Shown one piece after another: positions 1-5,082 of a stretch of DNA of 7,718 bases. Position 1 is the first letter of the stretch. The number at the start of each line of letters is the position of its first letter. Below the pieces are notes generated by a model, which saw only the letters and a program-made list of their open reading frames with translations, made no database searches and had not been told where the DNA came from. Position numbers and translations under genes: made by a program. Source of the stretch: Candidatus Omnitrophota bacterium (GTDB lineage: Bacteria > Omnitrophota > Gorgyraeia > B26-G9); contig DAOVNL010000032.1 in assembly GCA_030630245.1 (NCBI GenBank), forward strand, positions 1-7,718, read 5' to 3'.

Positions 1-456
1 CATACCACGGATGAACTTGTTTCAGTGCTCGCTCATGAGATAGGCCATTATAAGAAAAAGCATATTATTAAAACAATGATCATGTCGATCGGGACGACCG
101 GGCTGATGTTTTATATACTTTCAAATTTCTTGAATAATGAAGGGCTGTTTGCCGCGTTTAAAATGGAATATGTATCTGTCTATGCAAGCTTGGTTTTTTT
201 TGGATTTCTTTATGTTCCGATCAATATGATATTTTCTGTTATGGGCAGTATTATTTCAAGAAAGCACGAGTATGAGGCGGATAGATTTGCCGTGACTACA
301 TATAAAAAACCGGAGGCGTTTATCGATGCTTTGAAAAAATTAAGCGTGGATAATCTATCGAACCTGACCCCGCATCCCTTGAAAGTGTTCCTGGATTACA
401 GCCATCCTCCGGTGCTGGAAAGGATCAGGGCAATAAGAACAATAACTGTGAGTTAA
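1..456 (+). CDS. M48 family (Ste24/CAAX prenyl protease 1-like) zinc metallopeptidase, C-terminal part
   Basis: The gene is cut by the left edge; the frame is open from base 1 and no start is visible. This is a membrane-embedded zinc protease of peptidase family M48, which cleaves or quality-controls membrane-associated proteins. In the visible 151 residues the HEIGH zinc motif is at 12-16 (H12 and H16 ligands, E13 catalytic). The third zinc ligand is probably E90 in SRKHEYEADRFA (86-97), the M48A signature. Two hydrophobic stretches lie between them, about residues 22-45 and 58-83. The C-terminal PHPL...YSHPPVLERIRAI pattern is typical of Ste24-type rather than HtpX-type members. The missing N-terminus should carry several more membrane segments. 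The stop is 29 bp before the phosphofructokinase start, so the two may be co-transcribed. The family call is firm; the physiological substrate is unknown. Confidence 0.9.
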   Translation, partial: HTTDELVSVLAHEIGHYKKKHIIKTMIMSIGTTGLMFYILSNFLNNEGLFAAFKMEYVSVYASLVFFGFLYVPINMIFSVMGSIISRKHEYEADRFAVTTYKKPEAFIDALKKLSVDNLSNLTPHPLKVFLDYSHPPVLERIRAIRTITVS

Positions 457-485
457 TAAAGAATAGTTAAACTTAAGGAGCGAAG

Positions 486-1577
486 ATGAAAAGAAAAATG
501 AGAGTTGGGATTCTTACAGGCGGAGGTGATTGCCCGGGGCTTAACGCTGTGATCAGGGCTGTGGCCAAAAAGCTTATTATAGAAAATAATGTCGAGATCA
601 TCGGGATAAAAGACGGTTATGAGGGACTGATCAGAAATTATTACAAGCGGCTGGATTATGCGGATGTATCAGGTATCCTGACGCTTGGCGGTACGATACT
701 CGGCACGTCTAATATCGCCAATCCATACCGCCAGGCGGTAAAGCACAGAGGCAAGACCGTGATGAGGGATGTCTCAAAGAAAGTGATAGAGAATATTAAG
801 AAGATGAAGTTTGACTCTATTGTTTGTATCGGAGGCGACGGTACATTGACCATCGCATCTTTATTATATAAAGACGGAATACCGGTAGTAGGTGTTCCGA
901 AAACGATTGATAACGATATTCGCGGAACAGATGTAACTTTCGGGTTTGACACGGCTGTTGCGATCGCTACAGAAGGCATAGACCGTCTTCATACTACTGC
1001 CCAGTCGCATCACCGGGTAATGCTGGTTGAGGTTATGGGGCGGACTGCGGGCTGGATCGCTTTATATGCGGGTATAGCCGGCGGAGGGGATATTATCCTT
1101 ATCCCGGAAATCCCTTTTGAGATCGAGAAAATAGCTTCGCTTGTCAAAGAGCGGTATAAACGGGGCAGCAGGTTTAGTATTATTGTGGTTGCCGAAGGCG
1201 CAAAGCCGAAGGGAGGCAAAGTTGTTATCAAGCGTATTGTTCAGGAGAGTACAATCGCGGTACGCTTAGGCGGCATAAGCATGCTTTTAGGCAAGCAGCT
1301 GGAAGAGCTGACCGGCATTGAAACGCGTGCTGTGATGATGGGGCATCTTTTGCGCGGAGGTTCGCCTACATCAACAGACAGGGTTTTGGCAACGCAGCTT
1401 GGTACGGCCGCGGCAGAGTTTGTAAGAAAAAAGAAATTCGGGATGATGGTCGGGGTAAAGGGAAACTCCTTTGCTGCCGTAGCGCTTAAAGAGGTGGCTA
1501 AAGGGCCCAGGATTATAAAAGCAAATAACCAGCTTGTAAGTGTTGCGCGCTGCGTGGGAACAAGCTTCGGGGATTAG
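486..1577 (+). CDS. pfkA: 6-phosphofructokinase (PFK family, probably ATP-dependent)
   Basis: Cytosolic glycolytic enzyme that phosphorylates fructose 6-phosphate to fructose 1,6-bisphosphate. The 363-aa length fits the family. Visible motifs are the N-terminal nucleotide loop TGGGDCPGLNAVIRA (11-25), GGDGT (116-120), the catalytic PKTIDND (138-144; D142 and D144 match E. coli D127 and D129) and MGRTAGW (184-190) for sugar-phosphate binding. From family knowledge, Gly at position 119 (E. coli G104) marks ATP users and Asp marks pyrophosphate users. Lys139 (E. coli G124) is usual in pyrophosphate enzymes and in one mixed clade of ATP enzymes, such as those of actinomycetes. ATP use is therefore favoured but not proven. 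The start at 486 follows AAGGAG (475-480) by 5 nt; M5 at 498 is a possible alternative. The next gene begins 9 bp after the stop. Confidence 0.95.
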   Translation: MKRKMRVGILTGGGDCPGLNAVIRAVAKKLIIENNVEIIGIKDGYEGLIRNYYKRLDYADVSGILTLGGTILGTSNIANPYRQAVKHRGKTVMRDVSKKVIENIKKMKFDSIVCIGGDGTLTIASLLYKDGIPVVGVPKTIDNDIRGTDVTFGFDTAVAIATEGIDRLHTTAQSHHRVMLVEVMGRTAGWIALYAGIAGGGDIILIPEIPFEIEKIASLVKERYKRGSRFSIIVVAEGAKPKGGKVVIKRIVQESTIAVRLGGISMLLGKQLEELTGIETRAVMMGHLLRGGSPTSTDRVLATQLGTAAAEFVRKKKFGMMVGVKGNSFAAVALKEVAKGPRIIKANNQLVSVARCVGTSFGD

Positions 1578-1586
1578 AAATCCATA

Positions 1587-1919
1587 ATGCAAAAAACATT
1601 TACCGGATTTTCCCGGAAAAATATAAAAGCAATACATGATCTTTCTTTAAAATATAATAAGCTGAAAAACAAAATTCACGCGCAAGTCCTGCTGAATTTA
1701 ATGAGTGAACATGCCGGGGAAATAAACCAGCTCTACAAAGCCGAGGATAAGCATTATATAGTTGAGACAGGGGATCTGCTGATACTGTGTCTTGAATTAT
1801 TGAAAGAGGCGCAGGCCGATCCTGATGTAATTTTAGATAAGTGTTATAAGCGTTATTATAAAAAACTGTCCGGATTGATCGAGGAATTTAAAAAACAAAA
1901 AGGGAAGAAAAATGGCTAA
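1587..1919 (+). CDS. Small unknown protein, faintly MazG/HisE-like all-alpha NTP pyrophosphatase fold
   Basis: I do not recognise this 110-aa protein as a named family. It is predicted all-helical, soluble and lysine-rich, with no signal peptide. The middle carries acidic residues spaced like the MazG/HisE superfamily metal site (ExxxE followed later by ExxD): E41 and E45, then E60 and D63 in ETGDLL. After this come a hydrophobic helix (64-72), a DPD turn (78-80) and a basic KRYYKK helix end, which is also how MazG-type helices finish. If correct it could hydrolyse a non-canonical NTP, but this rests on a weak motif match. There is only a poor ribosome binding site (GGGGA near 1570, inside the end of the phosphofructokinase gene), so translation may be coupled. 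Its 3' end overlaps the thioesterase start by 8 bp (ATGGCTAA), which supports a shared operon. Confidence 0.75.
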   Translation: MQKTFTGFSRKNIKAIHDLSLKYNKLKNKIHAQVLLNLMSEHAGEINQLYKAEDKHYIVETGDLLILCLELLKEAQADPDVILDKCYKRYYKKLSGLIEEFKKQKGKKNG

Positions 1920-2313
1920 AGAATCTATTCTGGAAAAGAAAATTTATTATCACGATACTGATGCCGGCGGAGTGGTTTACTATGCCAATTACTTAAGGCA
2001 TCTGGAGGAGGGCAGAACAGAGTATTGTTCCGCGCGGGGTATTGATATCGGAAAATTGGCTCTTGAGGGTATATATTTTGTTGTCGCTCATCTGGAGGTT
2101 GATTATAAGACCTCTGCCCGTTATGGGCAGACGGTAAAGGTCAACACCCGGATCGAAAAGATCGGCCGCTCATCAGCGCATTTTGTGCAGACAATTACCC
2201 GGGATGATAAGCTGCTCATAGCTTCCCGGATTACCTGGGTCTGCGTCAATACCGGGTTTAAGCCGGTTTCCATACCTGATGGGATCAAGCAATCTTTTGC
2301 GAAAGATCAATAA
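1912..2313 (+). CDS. ybgC: YbgC/FadM-type acyl-CoA thioesterase (hotdog fold)
   Basis: Cytosolic hydrolase expected to cleave acyl-CoA (or acyl-ACP) thioesters. The 133-aa length is that of a single hotdog domain. The signature YYHDTDAGGVVYYANYLR (12-29) contains the conserved catalytic Asp17 and ends in an acidic EEGRTEY helix start. E. coli YbgC has His at the position of Tyr24 here (VVYH versus VVYY); many proteins annotated as YbgC-like carry this Tyr, so activity is not excluded. In Proteobacteria ybgC sits with tol-pal, but no tol gene is present here. The gene overlaps the preceding small gene by 8 bp and ends 30 bp before the rhomboid gene. The family call is firm and the substrate is unknown. 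The symbol is given by family resemblance. Confidence 0.9.
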   Translation: MAKESILEKKIYYHDTDAGGVVYYANYLRHLEEGRTEYCSARGIDIGKLALEGIYFVVAHLEVDYKTSARYGQTVKVNTRIEKIGRSSAHFVQTITRDDKLLIASRITWVCVNTGFKPVSIPDGIKQSFAKDQ

Positions 2314-2343
2314 CAGGAAGTTTTAAGGGGGGGCAGAAGTTAA

Positions 2344-3177
2344 ATGTCTTTTAGAACAGGAAGTTCCTATTCAGGTTTTAGTTTTGGCCAGCAGTTCAGG
2401 GGTGGAATAAAAACATTAATTGTAATTAATATCGCGGTTTTTGTTATCATCCATATTTTCAGAAACATTGCCTGGTATGCTGTATTCGGGCTTGTGCCCG
2501 TGATGGTCTTTTCTAAGTTTATGATATGGCAGCTGGTTACATATCTGTTTATGCATTTTGGCCTCTGGCATCTTGTTTTGAATATGCTTATGCTCTGGAT
2601 GTTCGGTTCCATTATTGAAAATAAATGGGGCAGCAAACGCTTTTTATTCTACTATTTTTTTACAGGCATTGGAGCGGGGCTATGCAGTGTTGTTTTCGCT
2701 TTTAACTCAAACGTGCCTGTTGTGGGAGCATCAGGCGCCATATTCGGACTGCTTGTTGCTTACGCGATGATGTTCCCGGATAGTGTGATACTGCTTTTTT
2801 TTATTTTTCCCATGAAAATGAAATACGCGGCAATGGTCTTAGCCGGAATAAATTTGCTGGGTGCAATGTCTAATCCGGGGGGAGGGATTGCCTATATCGC
2901 CCACCTTGGAGGAGGGTTGTTCGGATATCTATATCTGAAGAATGAGCGGATCAGGATTATGTTTTCCCGATACAGCATAAGTAATTTAATGCGCTCCTTA
3001 AAAAGAAAAAAACAGATTAAAAAACAATCGCAAATGGAGGATATGAATGAGCAGGTAGACAAGATCCTCGAGAAAATATCCGCTCATGGCATAAAAAGCA
3101 TTACGGAAAAAGAAAAAAATATTTTAATGAAGAAAAGCAGGAAAACAAAGGGGTCAGACCTCGAAAGTAGAAAGTAG
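2344..3177 (+). CDS. Rhomboid family intramembrane serine protease with C-terminal soluble tail
   Basis: Membrane protease that cuts transmembrane substrates within the bilayer. The 277-aa product has about six hydrophobic segments between residues 24 and 198. The catalytic dyad is visible as S130 in GASGAIFG (128-135) and H187 in AHLGGGLFG (186-194). H71, H76 and N80 in MHFGLWHLVLNM match the HxxxxHxxxN oxyanion-hole motif of GlpG. Residues 208-230 are very basic. They are followed by a helical tail, DKILEKISAHGIKSITEKE, of the kind that follows rhomboid domains in many bacteria. The start ATG has a G-rich ribosome binding site (AAGGGGGGG, 2325-2333). The last eight residues (GSDLESRK) are encoded by repeat-like DNA, so the original C-terminus was probably replaced or extended when a repeat inserted. 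The core is intact and should be active. Confidence 0.95.
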   Translation: MSFRTGSSYSGFSFGQQFRGGIKTLIVINIAVFVIIHIFRNIAWYAVFGLVPVMVFSKFMIWQLVTYLFMHFGLWHLVLNMLMLWMFGSIIENKWGSKRFLFYYFFTGIGAGLCSVVFAFNSNVPVVGASGAIFGLLVAYAMMFPDSVILLFFIFPMKMKYAAMVLAGINLLGAMSNPGGGIAYIAHLGGGLFGYLYLKNERIRIMFSRYSISNLMRSLKRKKQIKKQSQMEDMNEQVDKILEKISAHGIKSITEKEKNILMKKSRKTKGSDLESRK

Positions 3178-3291
3178 CCTTATCCCTCTGTTCCTGTTTT
3201 ATATTCCCATCGACCATCTTGAATGGTATATTTAATGGCATACTGGATTTAGAAAAAAGAAAAGAGGGACGGAGGCAACTTGTCAACTTAT
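3151..3291. repeat. REP/MITE-like dispersed repeat element with imperfect inverted arms
   Basis: A mostly non-coding element beginning inside the 3' end of the rhomboid gene. It starts with GGTCAGACC (3152-3160, an odd palindrome), then a tandem GAAAGTA pair (3163-3176). Next come an inverted repeat of 16 nt with left arm 3185-3200 and right arm 3260-3275, and a tail AACTTGTCAACTTA (3277-3290). The arms match at 13 of 16 Watson-Crick positions; as RNA, two more form G-U pairs, leaving one mismatch around a 59-nt centre. The reverse complement of the GAAAGTAGAAAGTAG part also loosely resembles the right-hand tail, so the whole unit may be one larger imperfect palindrome. The sequences resemble elements mobilised by REP-associated Y1 transposases, but no transposase lies in the window, so the class is inferred. 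Confidence 0.6.
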
Positions 3292-3309
3292 TGATAGAAT
3301 TATCAGAAG
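3287..3309 (+). promoter_or_regulatory. Small AT-rich hairpin just before a ribosome binding site
   Basis: CTT-A-TTGATA / GAAT / TATCAG-AAG forms a near-palindrome: six base pairs (one T-G) around a 4-nt loop, a bulged A, then three more pairs. It ends one base before the AGGAGGT of the small gene at 3327. It could tune ribosome access, act as a protein-binding operator, or simply be the edge of the repeat element. Predicted stability is low because it is AT-rich. Confidence 0.3.
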
Positions 3310-3310
3310 T

Positions 3311-3317
3311 AGGAGGT
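3311..3317 (+). promoter_or_regulatory. Ribosome binding site that fixes the start of the small gene at 3327
   Basis: A perfect AGGAGGT lies 9 nt before ATG 3327. The frame is open back to an ATG at 3219, but those 36 extra codons are the repeat element and have no ribosome binding site, so 3327 is the likely true start. Confidence 0.8.
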
Positions 3318-3326
3318 AAATTTAAA

Positions 3327-3587
3327 ATGATTGAAGTTGAAAGAAAAACTGATAAGGAGTTTTCAGTGGTTGTGGAGGAAGGTAATACAAAGACAGAACA
3401 CATTGTTAGCTTAGATGATGATTATTATAAGGATTTGACTCAGGGAAAAATCAGCAAAGAAGCATTGATAAAAGAATCTTTTAAGTTTCTACTTAAAAGA
3501 GAGCCGAAAGAATCTATCCTTTCTAAATTTAACTTAAAGCTTATCAATACTTATTTCTCAGAATTCGAGGAAGAAATGAGGAGGTAA
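3327..3587 (+). CDS. Small conserved-looking protein of unknown function (86 aa)
   Basis: An 86-aa soluble acidic protein with no signal peptide or membrane segment and no function I can name. The N-terminal part (about 1-30) looks like alternating beta strands with charged turns (MIEVERKTDKEFSVVVEE). A DDDYYKDLTQGKIS segment (about 30-43) and a helical C-terminus containing FKFLLKREPKESIL (about 51-64) follow, then FNLKLINTYFSEFE. This layout resembles small uncharacterised proteins I associate with diverse bacteria and archaea, in which the LLxREPxESIL core is conserved; that is recollection, not a search. The gene ends 4 bp before the secreted-protein gene, and that gene's ribosome binding site lies over its last codons, so the two are probably translated together. 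It sits directly after the repeat element. Confidence 0.75.
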   Translation: MIEVERKTDKEFSVVVEEGNTKTEHIVSLDDDYYKDLTQGKISKEALIKESFKFLLKREPKESILSKFNLKLINTYFSEFEEEMRR

Positions 3588-3591
3588 TGTC

Positions 3592-4116
3592 ATGAAAAAG
3601 GAGATTTATTATTTCTTAATAACTGGTTTAGTTTTTTCAGGAATTCTATCAGGGGTTTATGCCTTAGAATCTAAGGCAGAACCTAATATGATAAAGAGAG
3701 TTATAAAAATGGAAGCAGAAGGAGGGATTGTTCATTACCAGAAGGAATCTTTTTGGGATGAAGAGAGTTTTTATGAGATATTAAGCTCGAAAGAAAATTT
3801 TGAGGCTAAAGAGCTTAATTCTTTTCAAAAAAATGCGAAAAAGTATGGCAGAAAAATTGTTAATCCCAAAGTCAAATTTGACGAGTCAAAAAAAGCGGCT
3901 CTTTTTTTATGTGATGTAAAAGGGGCAAAGGAGGGATCCTGGTATGATTTTGATTGGTTCTTAAGGCCTCTTGGCTTGGATTTTCTTGACAATCACTTTG
4001 AAAGAAAAGATAAAGAGCTTCGCTGGGGAGGCAAGGTTAGAGGAGTAAAAACAGAGATAAGTATAAGATTTCCTTACGCTATTTCTAATTGCCATGAGCA
4101 TGTTTGGAAAAGGTAG
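3592..4116 (+). CDS. Secreted or periplasmic protein of unknown function
   Basis: A 174-aa protein with a classical signal peptide: MKKE, a hydrophobic core of about residues 6-21 (YYFLITGLVFSGILSG), and a plausible cleavage near VYA-LES (about residue 25). No Cys follows the core in lipobox position, so a lipoprotein is unlikely. The mature part is charged, rich in Lys, Glu and aromatic residues. Its second half contains GSWYDFDWFLRPLGLDFLD, then a beta-rich stretch and a C-terminal SNCHEHVWKR with Cys and two His, which could bind metal, although that is only a guess. I do not recognise a named family. AGGAGGT (3579-3585) lies 6 nt before the start, over the end of the preceding gene. The stop is followed at once by a gene remnant, so this was probably the middle gene of a former longer operon. 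Confidence 0.8.
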   Translation: MKKEIYYFLITGLVFSGILSGVYALESKAEPNMIKRVIKMEAEGGIVHYQKESFWDEESFYEILSSKENFEAKELNSFQKNAKKYGRKIVNPKVKFDESKKAALFLCDVKGAKEGSWYDFDWFLRPLGLDFLDNHFERKDKELRWGGKVRGVKTEISIRFPYAISNCHEHVWKR

Positions 4117-4124
4117 AATGTTGG

Positions 4125-4259
4125 ATGGATATTGAAATTTTGGCAGCTGAGTCCTTAGAAGTACGGGGTCTTTGTTGTTTTGTGAAAACGGCAGAAAGCT
4201 TGCTTGTAAAGTGGATATATTTCGTAGTAATCACCGTAATTTTTAAGAAATCTGTGTAA
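4125..4259 (+). pseudogene. N-terminal remnant of a metallo-beta-lactamase-fold hydrolase gene
   Basis: A short open frame of 44 codons. Its first 22 residues, MDIEILAAESLEVRGLCCFVKT, resemble the start of a family of metallo-beta-lactamase-fold metal-dependent hydrolases (pattern ILAxESLGVRxxxxxVET, normally followed by an ILIDPG strand and then the HxHxDH zinc motif). After residue 22, near base 4190, the resemblance stops. The rest (SLLVKWIYFVVITVIF) is hydrophobic AT-rich sequence with no IDPG strand, no HxHxDH and no continuation in the other two + frames. The normal protein would be several hundred residues, so this can only be a decayed or deletion-truncated gene. The start has only an imperfect ribosome binding site (AAAAGGTAG near 4108-4115) in the end of the preceding gene, which suggests former co-transcription. 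Confidence 0.5.
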
Positions 4260-4286
4260 CTATATTTAACAAAAAAAGGAGGTAAG

Positions 4287-4685
4287 ATGAAAATTCCGGA
4301 TGAAGTAAGAAATTTATTTGAGAAACGGCCTTTAGTTGTCTTTGGTACAGCGGATAAACAAGGGAGTCCGAATGTAGTTCCCATATTTTGGAAAAAGATT
4401 ATTGGTGATGAGGCAATTTTATTGGTGGATAATTTTATGAGCACGAGTAAAAAAAACCTTTTAGAAAATAGCGATGTTTGCCTCTCTTTTTGGGATCCGG
4501 AAACAGAAGAAGCTTATAAAATTAAGGGGGAAGGTACCTACTATACAAAAGGAAAAATTTATGAAGAAGGCAAAAATTTTATACAATCAAAAAAGCCTGA
4601 AAGAATTCCAAAAGGAGTGGTGGGGGTTAAAGTAAAAGAAATTTATACCATAAAACCAGGCTCTAATGCAGGTAAAAGATTATAG
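4287..4685 (+). CDS. Pyridoxamine 5'-phosphate oxidase-like FMN-binding protein
   Basis: A 132-aa cytosolic protein of the split-barrel flavin-binding (PNPOx-like) superfamily. Members are mostly small FMN or F420 enzymes or flavin-binding proteins; true pyridoxal phosphate synthesis needs a longer protein (about 200 aa), so PdxH is unlikely. Typical elements are an N-terminal helix with FEKRPLVVFGTADKQGSPNVVPIFW (residues about 11-35: a beta hairpin with the GxPNVVP turn), ILLVDNFMSTSKKNLLEN (50-67, the strand and helix that contact flavin phosphate), and VCLSFWDPETEEAYKIKGEGTYY (69-91). The ending YTIKPGSNAGKRL is also usual. The ribosome binding site AAGGAGGT (4276-4283) is strong but close to the start. 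It is separated from the previous genes by about 170 bp holding a gene remnant, and a repeat arm follows its stop at once. Substrate unknown. Confidence 0.88.
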   Translation: MKIPDEVRNLFEKRPLVVFGTADKQGSPNVVPIFWKKIIGDEAILLVDNFMSTSKKNLLENSDVCLSFWDPETEEAYKIKGEGTYYTKGKIYEEGKNFIQSKKPERIPKGVVGVKVKEIYTIKPGSNAGKRL

Positions 4686-4689
4686 AAGG

Positions 4690-4720
4690 AAAACAGGGAC
4701 GAAGGCAACTTGTTAACCTA
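4690..4720. repeat. Second copy of the repeat right arm
   Basis: Positions 4691-4720 match 3261-3290 at 26 of 30 bases in the same orientation, exactly 1430 bp apart. The shared core is GGGACGRAGGCAACTTGT. The matching left arm and the GGTCAGACC block are absent here, so this is a half element. It begins 4 bp after the stop of the PNPOx-like gene and ends 51 bp before the truncated Rex frame. Confidence 0.65.
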
Positions 4721-4771
4721 TCGCTAATGCGCACAGACTGAGAAAAAGCAATAAATTAAAATCAAGGCGGC

Positions 4772-5035
4772 ATGGACAAAGAAGTTATTTATGAGAAGGC
4801 AAAAGCTCTCATAAAAGATGCTTTTAAGGTTATCAAAAAAAGCCACGCGGAACTCGGAATTATTGCTGTTCCTCAGCAGTTTAGCCAAGAGGCGGCAGAT
4901 ATTATGTCAAGGGCAGGATTAAAAGGTATAGTTAATTTTTCTCCGGGTTTTGTTAAGGTTTCTTCTGGTGTGCTGGTTAAAAATATTGACCTTTCAATTG
5001 AATTTCTTTCGTTTTTTTGTAGTGTCAAAGGATAA
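4772..5035 (+). CDS. rex: C-terminal fragment of redox-sensing repressor Rex (truncated)
   Basis: Rex is a homodimeric NADH/NAD+ sensing repressor of about 200-220 residues: an N-terminal winged helix, a Rossmann domain and a C-terminal domain-swapped helix. This 87-aa frame matches only the last part. AELGIIAVPQQFSQEAADIM (26-45), GLKGIVNFSPGFVKVSSGVLV (49-69) and KNIDLSIEFLSFF (70-82) correspond to the conserved IGILAVP, GIxNFAP and VRNVDLSxEL segments. The winged helix and the GxGxxG dinucleotide loop are absent, and I see no trace of them upstream. The first 17 or so residues are not clearly Rex-like. The ribosome binding site is weak (AAGG at 4764). It is probably a pseudogene left by a deletion, although a retained dimerisation-only peptide is possible. 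Its place before an NADH hydrogenase operon fits the usual targets of Rex. Confidence 0.75.
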   Translation: MDKEVIYEKAKALIKDAFKVIKKSHAELGIIAVPQQFSQEAADIMSRAGLKGIVNFSPGFVKVSSGVLVKNIDLSIEFLSFFCSVKG

Positions 5036-5082
5036 ATAAAATATTTAAAAGAGATAAAATATGCGCTGAAAGGAGCAGGAAA

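Noticed and set aside
656..1231. Open frames on the minus strand opposite the phosphofructokinase gene
   Set aside because: No ribosome binding sites, low-complexity Ser/Pro/Ile-rich translations and full overlap with a well-conserved gene show that these are antisense shadows.
2325..2333. Run of G bases before the rhomboid gene as a phase-variable tract
   Set aside because: Seven Gs is short, the tract serves as the ribosome binding site, and nothing else suggests slippage.
3219..3326. Longer N-terminus of the small protein starting at 3219
   Set aside because: The extra 36 codons are repeat-element DNA with no ribosome binding site, whereas ATG 3327 has a perfect one.
4253..4272. TGTGTAA-N6-TTAACAA, a possible Rex-like palindrome before the PNPOx-like gene
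   Set aside because: The left half agrees with the consensus at only 4 of 7 positions, and the region is AT-rich enough for this to occur by chance.
4710..4717. TTGTTAAC, resembling a half-site of a Rex operator, near the rex fragment
   Set aside because: The second half (TTAACAA) is missing at any usual spacing, and the string is part of the dispersed repeat, whose other copy reads TTGTCAAC.
4721..4771. Possible missing N-terminal part of rex or a small RNA upstream of the Rex fragment
   Set aside because: Translation of the three + strand frames shows no Rex winged-helix or GxGxxG sequence, and I see no stable stem-loop or terminator.
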